Positions 25,511 to 33,672 of a DNA stretch of 64,000 bases are shown here, piece by piece. Position 1 is the stretch's first letter, and each line of letters opens with the position of its first letter. This DNA comes from CANKJK01 sp040081715 (lineage in GTDB: Bacteria; Acidobacteriota; Vicinamibacteria; Vicinamibacterales; UBA2999): NCBI GenBank assembly GCA_040081715.1, contig JBEBFY010000007.1, positions 124,001 through 188,000 on the forward strand, given 5' to 3'. The notes beneath the pieces were generated by a model. The model had not been told where the DNA came from. It searched no databases and worked only from the letters and a program-made list of their open reading frames with translations. The position numbers were made by a program, and so were the translations under genes.

Positions 25511-26359
25511 CTAGCCCACATAGCCCCGCTGGATGGCGGCCGCATCAAGCGGCAGCGTGGCCAGCGTGTCGACAGCCGGCATGACCGGGCGCGCCGCCCG
25601 CTGGCCGTTGTAGGACTTCAGATACCGCCGGCACACCTCGCAGGCCGTGACGTGGTAGCGGCGATCCGCCGTGGCAAACGACGTCAGGTGCCGCCGGTCC
25701 GTGTTGGGGCAGTGGGGGCACGCGCCTGCATCGAACACCCACCGGAGGCCGCACTGGCCGCAGATCAAGCGCCGGAGGTCAGGCGACTCGATGACGCCCA
25801 GTTCGGGTTCTCCCCCGCACACCGGACAACGGCCCACCGTCCATGAGGCCAGGGTGGCGGCCGGCTGTGCCGCATCCGCGCAGCGGGCCAGGAAGGGCCG
25901 GAGCGCCAGGGCGATGGCCTGGTCCATCCCGGCACTGAGCCCCGAACCGGCGTCGGTTCCCTGACAGGAACGGTCGAACCAGGCTTCCGCCGCGCCGCAC
26001 GCATCGCCGTCGTGAGACAGCGCCTGCAGCTGCCGGTGGTCGTCGTCCTCAATCAGGCCGAATCGAAGCAGCACGTCGGCGGTCTGCCGCAGGACCAGGC
26101 GGAGGTCGCTCGCTTCAAGAGGGATCTGGACAAACGCCACCAGCGGACGGCGCTCGGCAGCATGGCGCGCGACGCGTGCGGCCGATAGGTCCAGGGACGG
26201 CAATGGCACACGTGCCTGCACACGCCGCTGAATCTCCAGCAGCGCCAGTTGCAGGTCCACTGCGTCGGCCAGTTCCGGCTGCCGGGCCTTCAGCGCCCGC
26301 AGTTCAACGACCTCGATCGTTTCGGGGCGGGAGCGGAGAGGAACCGCCGTGTCGGACAT
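25511..26359 (-). CDS. fdhE: formate dehydrogenase accessory protein FdhE-like
   Basis: 282 residues. The C-terminal half carries the FdhE zinc-ribbon cysteines in order: CPVCGG, CGQCG, CPHCPN and CEVCRRYLKSYN. FdhE is a rubredoxin-like iron protein needed for assembly of membrane-bound formate dehydrogenases. No formate dehydrogenase subunit or fdhD is in the window. The start is the ATG at 26359; the open frame upstream of it has no domain resemblance and covers the leader of the divergent thioredoxin gene. Confidence 0.85.
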   Translation of the reverse strand: MSDTAVPLRSRPETIEVVELRALKARQPELADAVDLQLALLEIQRRVQARVPLPSLDLSAARVARHAAERRPLVAFVQIPLEASDLRLVLRQTADVLLRFGLIEDDDHRQLQALSHDGDACGAAEAWFDRSCQGTDAGSGLSAGMDQAIALALRPFLARCADAAQPAATLASWTVGRCPVCGGEPELGVIESPDLRRLICGQCGLRWVFDAGACPHCPNTDRRHLTSFATADRRYHVTACEVCRRYLKSYNGQRAARPVMPAVDTLATLPLDAAAIQRGYVG

Positions 26360-26447
26360 GACGTCGCATTGTACGGCCGGGCAGGATCCCATGGCCGGAT
26401 CGATTACGATCAGTTCATCTGATTCAACTCCCGAGGAGAACCGCGCA

Positions 26448-26774
26448 ATGGCTTCAGAAAAGGTGCAGACGTTCACGGATAGCAACTTCGACGACGCGAC
26501 CAGGCAGGGGGTCGTGCTGGTGGATTTCTGGGCGGAGTGGTGCGGTCCGTGCCGGCGTCTCGCGCCGACCGTTGATCAGCTCGCCTCGGACTTTGACGGC
26601 CGCGCGGTCGTGGGCAAGGTCGACGTCGATGCCAATCCGAACGTGGCGGCGCGCTTTCAGATTCGCGGGATCCCCACGCTCCTGATCTTCAAGAACGGCC
26701 AGCTCGCGGATACCGTCGTGGGCCTTGCCAGCAAGGAAGACCTCGCGGGTCGCCTTGAGCAGCAGCTCCAGTAA
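26448..26774 (+). CDS. trxA: thioredoxin
   Basis: 108 residues with the active site WAEWCGPC (C32, C35) and the cis-proline segment GIPTLLIFKNG. A GAGGAG lies about ten bases upstream of the ATG. It is the general cytoplasmic disulfide reductant, reduced by the thioredoxin reductase encoded 14 bases downstream. The two form an operon divergent from fdhE. Confidence 0.96.
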   Translation: MASEKVQTFTDSNFDDATRQGVVLVDFWAEWCGPCRRLAPTVDQLASDFDGRAVVGKVDVDANPNVAARFQIRGIPTLLIFKNGQLADTVVGLASKEDLAGRLEQQLQ

Positions 26775-26788
26775 GGCACCGCGGCGAC

Positions 26789-27715
26789 ATGGCTGATCGC
26801 AAGGTCATCATCATCGGGTCCGGCCCGGCCGGACTCACGGCGGCGCTCTACTCAGCCCGTGCCAACCTGAAGCCCCTCCTCATCGAGGGACTCGAGGCTG
26901 GTGGCCAGCTCATGCTGACCACCATGGTCGAGAACTGGCCGGGATTCCGCGACGGCATCATGGGCCCGGATCTGATGACCGAGATGCGGGCGCAGGCCGA
27001 GCGCTTCGGCACCGAGATCGTGCAGGCGTCAGTGAAGGCCGTTGATCTCAGGCAGCGGCCGTTCACGCTGACGCTGAGCGACGACACCACCCTGACGACC
27101 GAGGCGCTCATCATTGCCACGGGCGCATCGGCCCGGTGGCTGGAGATCGGGTCGGACCGGAAGCTCTCCGGTCACGGTGTCTCCACGTGCGCCACCTGCG
27201 ACGGCTACTTCTTCCGCGGCCGCCCGATTGCGGTGGTCGGGGGTGGCGACTCCGCGCTGGAAGAGGCGGTGTACCTCACGAAGTTCGCGTCGAAGGTCAC
27301 GCTCGTCCACCGGCGCGACTCCCTGCGCGCGTCGAAGATCATGCAGGACAAGGCCTTCGCGAACCCGAAGATCGAGTTCGTGTGGGACTCGGAAATCTCC
27401 GAGATCAAGGACGTGGGCAAGGGCGAGGTGTCGAGCGTCGTGCTGCGGAACCTGAAGACGGGCGAGCGCAGCGAGCTGCCGCTCGACGGCGTGTTCATCG
27501 CCATTGGCCACACGCCGAACACGTCACTCTTCGCGGGGCAGATCGACATGGATCCGGCCGGCTACCTCGTCACCGGCAAGGACACGCGTACGAACGTTCC
27601 CGGGGTGTTTGCCGCGGGCGACGTGCAGGACCACGTCTACCGTCAGGCCATCACGGCCGCCGGGTCCGGCTGCCAGGCCGCCATCGACGCCGAGCGTTTC
27701 CTCGAAGGACAGTAG
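26789..27715 (+). CDS. trxB: thioredoxin reductase
   Basis: 308 residues. FAD-binding IIIGSGPAGLTAALYSARA at the N-terminus, the redox-active CATC (C134, C137) followed by DGYFF, an NADPH-binding VVGGGDSALEEAVYL, and the terminal GVFAAGDVQD. It transfers electrons from NADPH through FAD to thioredoxin. It directly follows trxA. A perfect CCTTGCC-A-GGCAAGG hairpin (27771-27785) lies 55 bases after the stop but has no T-tract. Confidence 0.96.
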   Translation: MADRKVIIIGSGPAGLTAALYSARANLKPLLIEGLEAGGQLMLTTMVENWPGFRDGIMGPDLMTEMRAQAERFGTEIVQASVKAVDLRQRPFTLTLSDDTTLTTEALIIATGASARWLEIGSDRKLSGHGVSTCATCDGYFFRGRPIAVVGGGDSALEEAVYLTKFASKVTLVHRRDSLRASKIMQDKAFANPKIEFVWDSEISEIKDVGKGEVSSVVLRNLKTGERSELPLDGVFIAIGHTPNTSLFAGQIDMDPAGYLVTGKDTRTNVPGVFAAGDVQDHVYRQAITAAGSGCQAAIDAERFLEGQ

Positions 27716-27906
27716 GGCCGGGCCGGATACCAGCCCGCGGCTCCAGCGACGGGGATTTACGCCCGCTTGTCCTTGCCAGGCAAGGAAGCCGTTTACGGCC
27801 TACGGCACACGTGGCAGAAGGCTAAGAGATTCTGCGCGCGTCGTGACGACCGTAACCCCGACGGAGAGCCCTGAGGGGTGCACACGAGTTGGCGGCCGGG
27901 CGTGCG

Positions 27907-28251
27907 CTACCCCATTTCCACGACCGGGATAATCTCGATCGTGCCGTCCACCAGCGTCAGGTGCGGACACGTCTTGGACAGGCTCTGGATGGCCTTCATG
28001 TTCTTGCCCTCCAGCACACAATAGCCGCCCACGTAGCTGGCTGCGTTGCCGCAGCGCTTGGCCTTAATCGTCTTTGCCTTCCCGATGATCTGGGTGGCCG
28101 CTGAGCTCTGGACCGGAGCGCCGCCCTTCAGGGCACCCAATACGGCCAGTTTCTGGATGTACTGGCCCCACTTGTCCATCAGGGCCTTGTTCTGGGCAGG
28201 CGAAAGCTTGCTGGCGTCTCCGCCGCGATACAGCACGAGAAAAGTGGGCAT
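27907..28251 (-). CDS. YCII-related (DGPF) domain protein
   Basis: 114 residues from the ATG at 28251 (MPTFLVLYRGGDASKLSP). It shows the YCII/DGPF pattern of a small alpha-beta barrel: a central gly-ser-rich turn, GGYCVLEGKNMKAIQSLSKTC and a terminal TIEIIPVVEMG. Proteins of this type are often encoded beside ECF sigma factors, but none is here. The role is unknown. The upstream gap to trxB (27716-27906) holds the hairpin noted there and nothing else I recognise. Confidence 0.82.
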   Translation of the reverse strand: MPTFLVLYRGGDASKLSPAQNKALMDKWGQYIQKLAVLGALKGGAPVQSSAATQIIGKAKTIKAKRCGNAASYVGGYCVLEGKNMKAIQSLSKTCPHLTLVDGTIEIIPVVEMG

Positions 28252-28261
28252 TGTCGATTGA

Positions 28262-29520
28262 TCCTCATCAAGAACGCATGAACGCAACTCGGGCGCGCGG
28301 CCCGTCTGGAAGTGTATCGCGGCGCTTGTCTCAGGCTGCGCGTCGTGGCCTTCCCGACCAGCGGGCCGTCGCCCACAACGCGAGCTCGACCGCGCGCTCG
28401 AGCGCACTCTGGCGCCGCCCCCCATCGCCACGGCCCCCGGCTTCGGCCGATACGCGGGACAGATCATCACCATCGCCACGCCCACCGTCCTCCGGGTGGG
28501 CGTCAATCAGCCGCACGTCATTCAGGCGGTGGATCCGCGAGGCATTGTGGACGCGCTGACCATCTGTACGCTGCCAACCCACGGCACCAGCCGCAACGGT
28601 CTGCCCGGCGGCGGCAGCGAGGCGCGATTCGGGCCGGAGGGCAGCGGCTTCGCGAATCGGTTCTTCTCAGTCACGATCTTCAACGACACGATCTATCAGA
28701 CAACCGCCAGCGGGGCATGCACGCCGTTTGTGACGTTTCCAAACGGGAGCCCCTGGACGCTGGCGTTCACGGCGGACGGATCGAGGATGCTCGTGAACGT
28801 GCGCGCGGGCGGCCAGGGGGGCGCCGGCGGCCCGAACGCGAGATCGCAGATCCTGGCTGTGGCCCCCGACGGGACCATCGACCCGAATCCGGTGTACGTC
28901 CATCCCGATGCGTTCATGTTCGACATCGCGGTCGCGCCTCAGGACTTCGGTGCATACGCCGGGCAGATCTTCTTCACGCACCGCGGTCCGAGCGACTCGC
29001 GGGGACCGTACGCGCGCCGGCCGCATCATCCCTCCGGTGCGCGCCATGAATCGCTGGATCGACTTGGTCGAACATCCGACCGCCGGCGCCGCGTTCGCGA
29101 ACGTCCCCCCGTCCGAGACCCGTCGCTGGATCTCTACGTGGTCGTTGTGGCTGAGTCGCCTTCCATGGTCTGCGCATCGACGCTGCATCTGGCCTCCCTC
29201 CGAACCGTGGCTCGGATGATCGCCGGAATGTTGCGTCGTTCACATGAGACCGCCCGCCCTATGGTGGACAGACGTTCCTGACCGACTGGCAGCGCGATGC
29301 TGCGCCCGGTCTCGATGGGACACCGAATACAGAGGGCGCGGTGTTCCGCGTAGGTCCGGACGGACAGAAGCACCTGGTTGCGTCCGGGTTCTATCGGCCA
29401 TCCGGCCTGGCATTCATCCGGGGCGAACTGTGGGTCACCGATATCAACGGGCCGTTCATGCCCGGCATGAGCGGCATGAAGCTGCCGGACGGCGCGCTGA
29501 TTCGGATTCGCCGCCGTTAA
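28262..29520 (+). pseudogene. secreted NHL/SMP-30-like beta-propeller gene, disrupted
   Basis: Two separated reading frames encode parts of one protein. The first (open from 28262; first usable start GTG at 28496) runs through YAGQIITIATPTVLRVGVNQ and TIFNDTIYQTTASGACTPF to FDIAVAPQDFGAYAGQIFF near 28980. The second, in another frame, runs from about 29250 (DRPPYGGQTFLTDWQRDA) through GFYRPSGLAFIRGELWVTD to the TAA at 29518. These are repeats of a six-bladed propeller of the gluconolactonase/NHL type. The 5' part has a lipobox-like ALVSGC but no start codon in frame. An IS30-type transposase remnant occupies the join. An annotation pipeline may report 28496-29281 as a gene, but its 3' third is out-of-frame sequence. 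Confidence 0.65.
28990..29190 (-). mobile_element. IS30-family transposase N-terminal fragment
   Basis: On the minus strand, about 29140-28994 encodes HVEIQRRVSDGGTFANAA followed by AVGCSTKSIQRFMARTGG, a helix-turn-helix characteristic of IS30-type transposase N-termini in Actinobacteria and Acidobacteria. No DDE catalytic domain or terminal inverted repeats remain. It lies exactly where the propeller gene loses its frame. Boundaries are approximate. Confidence 0.55.
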
Positions 29521-29533
29521 GGACCGGACGGCC

Positions 29534-29552
29534 GCCGAAGGTGCCCTTCGGC
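29534..29552. terminator. GC hairpin between convergent genes
   Basis: GCCGAAGG (29534-29541), loop TGC, CCTTCGGC (29545-29552): a perfect 8-bp stem. It lies between the end of the broken propeller gene and the PQQ protein stop. AAATTTC follows shortly downstream. Possible terminator for both directions. Confidence 0.45.
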
Positions 29553-29562
29553 TCGGGAAATT

Positions 29563-31239
29563 TCAGCGTGGGAGCGCGAAGACGGTGATGGTGTTCCCGG
29601 CGCGGGGACGCGGAACATCGGGGATCAGCCTCTCGAGACGCCCAGGTTCGAGCATGGATCCGCCGGTGCCCGCGGGCATGGCGATGTACTGACGGCCCCG
29701 CACACCGTAGCTGATCGGGAATCCCTGGACCGACGTCGGCGCCCGCACCTGCCAGAGCACCTGGCCGGTCTTTGCGTCGAATGCAAAGAAGTGCCGGTCG
29801 TAGGTGCCGGCAAAGACGAGCCCGCCGGCCGTGGCCAGCGCCGCGGTCGAAAATGGCGCACGCGTGCGATGCTGCCAGAGCACCTTCCCGGATGCGTCAA
29901 TCGCCATCAATCCCCCAAGCGTCTCCTCGCTGCGTGGCGGCAGATACCACTGCATGGGACCCATGCCGAGTCCTCCGCCGCCGGGGCGCTTCTCCACGTC
30001 GGTGAAGGTCTGCGTCGCACACGCCGTCATGAATGGAACGTAGAAGGTGCGCGTCTGGATCGAGTACGCCATCGAGGGCCAGTTCCTCACGCCTCCGGAC
30101 CCTGGGCAGAGATCCATAGGCTGGCCAGGCTTCGGAAGCTTCTCCTCGCGGTACCGCACGGCGCCGGTTGCGGGGTCGACCATGACGAGGTTCTGAAACC
30201 CAAGGTCCGAGGCGTGAAGGATCCGTCCAGTCCGGCGATCGATTTCCCAGAGGATGCCCATCTTGCCCATCTTGAACAGCGAGGCCCGCCCGCCTGCATC
30301 CACCAGCACGCTCTCGAAGACTTCGTCGAGGTCGTGCGTCTCGCCAGGGAGCGTCTGTCGATGCCACACGATCCGGCCCGTGTCTGGATTGAGCGCCAGC
30401 GTCGTGTTCGAGTAGAGCGCATCGCCGTCTGTACCGCGCGCGAAGCGCGTCCACGGCTTGGCCTGCGCGGTGGACCAGTAGACGAGATTGAGGTCCGGAT
30501 CGTAGCTGCCGCTGATCCACATCTCGGTGCCTGATCGATAGAGGGGATCGACGTTGCCCCACGTCGCATTGCCAGCATCGGCCGCGCCAGCGATCGTCGG
30601 GGTGCGCCAGCGTTCCTTGCCCGTCGCCGCGTCGAATCCGACGATGGCGCACTTCTCCTCGATGAAGCGTCCGCAGCTCGAGAGCCCCACGACGATCGTG
30701 CCGTGCGCCGCCACCGGACCTGCCGCCAGCCGGAACCCTTTGTCGCGATCCGCTGCCGCCGCGCGCCACACTTCCTTCCCGGTTCGCGCATCCACGGCGA
30801 TGACGTCTGCGCCCCAGCTCATGAAGACCTTGTCGGCGTAGAGCGCGAGACCGCGCGCGACTCCTGTGGATCGTGGCGTGTCCGCCGCCGCGGCGCGATA
30901 TTCCCACAGCAGATCCCCCGTCCCGGCGTCGAGCGCTTGCAGGATTCCGCCAGGGTTGGGCAGGTACATGACACCGTCGTAGACGAGCGGCGTTGCCTGC
31001 TGCGTTCCCGGCTCCATGGTCCAGGCCCAGACGGGCTGGAGCTGGGCGACGTTGGCACGGGTGATCTGGGTGAGGGGGCTGTAGCCGTCGCTGCGGCTCG
31101 TGCCGCGCCATGCGATCCAGTCGTTGGGGCTCGGGGATTTCAGGGTGGCGTCGGTGACCGGACGAAACGGGCGCGGTTCTGACGAGGCGAGCACTCCCGC
31201 GAGCGCGACTGCCGCGGGAATCAGCGCCGCCCGCATCAT
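29563..31239 (-). CDS. PQQ-type quinoprotein (beta-propeller dehydrogenase-like)
   Basis: 558 residues with a short signal peptide and a run of propeller tryptophan motifs (for example ALDAGTGDLLWEY, AVDARTGKEVWRAA, GFDAATGKERWR, AFDAKTGQVLWQ) typical of PQQ-dependent alcohol and glucose dehydrogenases. There is no cytochrome c domain and no adjacent-cysteine disulfide ring of methanol dehydrogenase; two cysteines (SCGRFIEEKC) might substitute. It is periplasmic, with electrons passing to a separate cytochrome. PQQ binding and substrate are inferred. It ends an operon with the DUF6351 gene 12 bases upstream. Confidence 0.88.
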   Translation of the reverse strand: MMRAALIPAAVALAGVLASSEPRPFRPVTDATLKSPSPNDWIAWRGTSRSDGYSPLTQITRANVAQLQPVWAWTMEPGTQQATPLVYDGVMYLPNPGGILQALDAGTGDLLWEYRAAAADTPRSTGVARGLALYADKVFMSWGADVIAVDARTGKEVWRAAAADRDKGFRLAAGPVAAHGTIVVGLSSCGRFIEEKCAIVGFDAATGKERWRTPTIAGAADAGNATWGNVDPLYRSGTEMWISGSYDPDLNLVYWSTAQAKPWTRFARGTDGDALYSNTTLALNPDTGRIVWHRQTLPGETHDLDEVFESVLVDAGGRASLFKMGKMGILWEIDRRTGRILHASDLGFQNLVMVDPATGAVRYREEKLPKPGQPMDLCPGSGGVRNWPSMAYSIQTRTFYVPFMTACATQTFTDVEKRPGGGGLGMGPMQWYLPPRSEETLGGLMAIDASGKVLWQHRTRAPFSTAALATAGGLVFAGTYDRHFFAFDAKTGQVLWQVRAPTSVQGFPISYGVRGRQYIAMPAGTGGSMLEPGRLERLIPDVPRPRAGNTITVFALPR

Positions 31240-31251
31240 GAGCGAGCCACC

Positions 31252-33537
31252 TTACGGCTTCGTGACATCGAAGATCAGGTTGTCTGGTGACGGCCCAAAG
31301 GATGCCCAGGGCACGACGCGGGCCTGGCCGACGCCAGGCTGGTTCCAATCGCACACACCCGCCGGAAAGATGGCGCTGAGCCGCGCCCGCTCAGCATCGC
31401 TGAAGCTGACCGTGTAGTCGCTCGGGCTGACTGGCTTGAGCTGACACTTCAGGGTGTCGGCCGCGAGCGGGCCACCTGCGACCTTGCGTGGATTCGATGA
31501 CGCGGGCCACAGGGTGTTGCAGCCGCTGCCGGACGTCCCGAAGACCTGGGCTTCCGGAATCAGCGTGAAGGCCTCGTCCTTCGCATAACACCCGTCGATG
31601 GCCGCCGCTGGCTTATTGCGCAGCACCTTGTCCCTCTCCGTGCCAGGCCCCATGTCGTTCTTCAGCGCGGTCATCCACTGCTCAAAAACACCCCAGGGCC
31701 GGCTGGGAGGAACGATAGGGTCCGTGGAACGGCGGCCCTGTCCGCGCCAGAACACGAAGTTCGACGCGTCTCCATTGGCCTTGACCAGGCGCTCACGCGT
31801 CGCGAAGTGGTACCACTGGAGGTGGTAGTCCGCGGTGTCGTCTGAATAGTTGCCGTAGTCGAAGATGGGGATGGAGGCCAGGCCGCCGCCTCCGCCCAGG
31901 TGGATGCCACTTTGATACGCGCGCCGGATGGCTGCCTCGTCCGCCTGGGTGCGAGTGGCCACGTAGTTGGCGTCCTGGTCGTAGCCGCCGATCTTCTCGT
32001 TCAGATCCAGGAACTGCTTCACGCTGATGGTGCCGGCGTTCAGGACCTCCAGACCATACTGGACACCGGTGTTGTCATATGGGCGATGTGCGAAGCCCGT
32101 GACGGGATCGCGCCCATAGACATTGACGTTGAGGTCGAAGATGGTCGGCCGCGCGGCCGTGCGGTTGGTGACTGGGTGGTAACGCCGGTCAACCGGCACC
32201 GGCTCGGCCACGCGGTTGCTGACCGCCTTCCAGGAGCCCGGGATGTAGCCCGGATTGTCGGCACGTCCGTTGATGGGGTCGGTTCGCCCGGACTGGTTGG
32301 CACTGCCGACCAGTGCCGTCGGAGTGATGTACCCACCGAGCGCCTGCTGCTGGGCCCTCGTGAAGGCGGTTGGACGAGTCCGGAAATAGTGCGTCAGGAG
32401 CCTGGCATCCAGACCGGACAGCCCGATCGACAGCGCGTCGGGAAACACGGACGAGATGAGGATCCCATCGAACAGTCCCGGAAACGCGTCGGCGATCTGC
32501 AGGCTCGAATAGGCCCCGCCAGACGAACCCGCACTCGCTGTGAAGAGTGGCGTGCCATAACCCTCGATGAACCGTTCCTTGGTCATGGCCGTGCCTTCAC
32601 CGGCCAGGATCGGATTACAGCTCACCGAAGGATGACTCAGTGTGTTGCTCGCAAGCGCATAGCCCTCTTTGAGCCGCCCATCGTTCAGCACGTTGAACGC
32701 CAGGCCGAGGTCTCCCGACCGCGGTCTGAGCACGCCATCCAGTGACCCGGTGGTGGTGCCCTGGTGGTACCAGCCGCCGGTGCAGCCGAAGCCATGCAGC
32801 CAGATCAGGCGTCTGTTCCAGCCCTTGGGTCGAGCGACGGGCGACGGTGTCGGCTCGGAGGTGGGGTCGTGCAGGATGGCAATGTGGTAGACGCCGCGGT
32901 CAATCGTTCCAGTCTCGAGGCGCACGACATACGGTACGGTCGCTCCGGTCAGGATCGCGGTGGTTGCCACATCGCCCGGAAGCGTCGTGACGCCGGGCAT
33001 CGGCTTGAACGTGCCATCGGCCGACGACTTGTACACGTACTGGACGTTGGTCGGTGCCGAGCAGTTCGCATCGAGCGCGGGACCCAACGTCGTACCGTCC
33101 GGCAGGAAGTACTGGTCCGTCTGGCAGATGTACGGTGTGATATGCGGTCCCGACAGCATCGGCCCGCTCCTGGGGTAGTTCGTCAGCTCAAGGCGGGCGA
33201 CCTCCCCCCCGATGCTCGCGGTCATGGTGTTGCTTCCGGCACGAAGGCCGGTGACCAGACCTCTGTGTTGTGAAGGGTTCTGCGGGTCAGGCTGGAAGCT
33301 CCCAGTGACCTCTGCGCCATTCAGCGTCACCACCAGATCAGTCGCAGCCCGGCCGGACGGAACAGCGACCGACACGAGGGTGTCTCCACCAGAGACGAGA
33401 TTCGGATGTGATGACAGCAATGCAAGGTTCGGCGCAGGGGCGTTATCGCTGCAGCCTGCCAGTGTCACGCACATGGTCGTCAGGCCCAGGGTCGCGGCGG
33501 CAGCGATGGTTGCCATGCGGCTTCGGATCAGCGTCAT
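31252..33537 (-). CDS. DUF6351 family lipoprotein, alpha/beta-hydrolase-like
   Basis: 761 residues from the ATG at 33537, with GGAG seven bases upstream. The signal ends in a lipobox (CVTLAGC), so it is lipid-anchored and extracytoplasmic. After an N-terminal beta-sandwich-like part come RRLIWLHGFGCTGGWYHQGT (oxyanion-type loop) and SAGSSGGAYSSLQIADAFPG (nucleophile elbow GSSGG), as in tannase/feruloyl-esterase-like hydrolases. The family itself has no assigned reaction. A 7-bp hairpin lies in its leader. It is probably co-transcribed with the downstream quinoprotein. Confidence 0.85.
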   Translation of the reverse strand: MTLIRSRMATIAAAATLGLTTMCVTLAGCSDNAPAPNLALLSSHPNLVSGGDTLVSVAVPSGRAATDLVVTLNGAEVTGSFQPDPQNPSQHRGLVTGLRAGSNTMTASIGGEVARLELTNYPRSGPMLSGPHITPYICQTDQYFLPDGTTLGPALDANCSAPTNVQYVYKSSADGTFKPMPGVTTLPGDVATTAILTGATVPYVVRLETGTIDRGVYHIAILHDPTSEPTPSPVARPKGWNRRLIWLHGFGCTGGWYHQGTTTGSLDGVLRPRSGDLGLAFNVLNDGRLKEGYALASNTLSHPSVSCNPILAGEGTAMTKERFIEGYGTPLFTASAGSSGGAYSSLQIADAFPGLFDGILISSVFPDALSIGLSGLDARLLTHYFRTRPTAFTRAQQQALGGYITPTALVGSANQSGRTDPINGRADNPGYIPGSWKAVSNRVAEPVPVDRRYHPVTNRTAARPTIFDLNVNVYGRDPVTGFAHRPYDNTGVQYGLEVLNAGTISVKQFLDLNEKIGGYDQDANYVATRTQADEAAIRRAYQSGIHLGGGGGLASIPIFDYGNYSDDTADYHLQWYHFATRERLVKANGDASNFVFWRGQGRRSTDPIVPPSRPWGVFEQWMTALKNDMGPGTERDKVLRNKPAAAIDGCYAKDEAFTLIPEAQVFGTSGSGCNTLWPASSNPRKVAGGPLAADTLKCQLKPVSPSDYTVSFSDAERARLSAIFPAGVCDWNQPGVGQARVVPWASFGPSPDNLIFDVTKP

Positions 33538-33550
33538 GCCTGTCTCCGTG

Positions 33551-33568
33551 CGCCGGTGACAACCGGCG
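33551..33568. promoter_or_regulatory. perfect hairpin in the DUF6351 leader
   Basis: CGCCGGT (33551-33557), loop GACA, ACCGGCG (33562-33568). It lies 13 bases before the DUF6351 start on the coding (minus) strand and within the divergent intergenic region shared with the gene at 33673. It could be an operator or an mRNA structure near the ribosome site. Confidence 0.35.
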
Positions 33569-33672
33569 AGATGTTGTGAATGAACCACAGCCTACTGCGA
33601 GAGGGGCGAGATGGGCGCCGAATTTGCGGAGAGCAGGGAACGGGCGAATAATGGCCGCGGAGGATGCGGCAC

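Noticed and set aside
27771..27785. CCTTGCC-A-GGCAAGG as a trxB terminator
   Set aside because: The stem is perfect, but the loop is minimal, it lies 55 bases past the stop and no T-tract follows; not strong enough for a feature.
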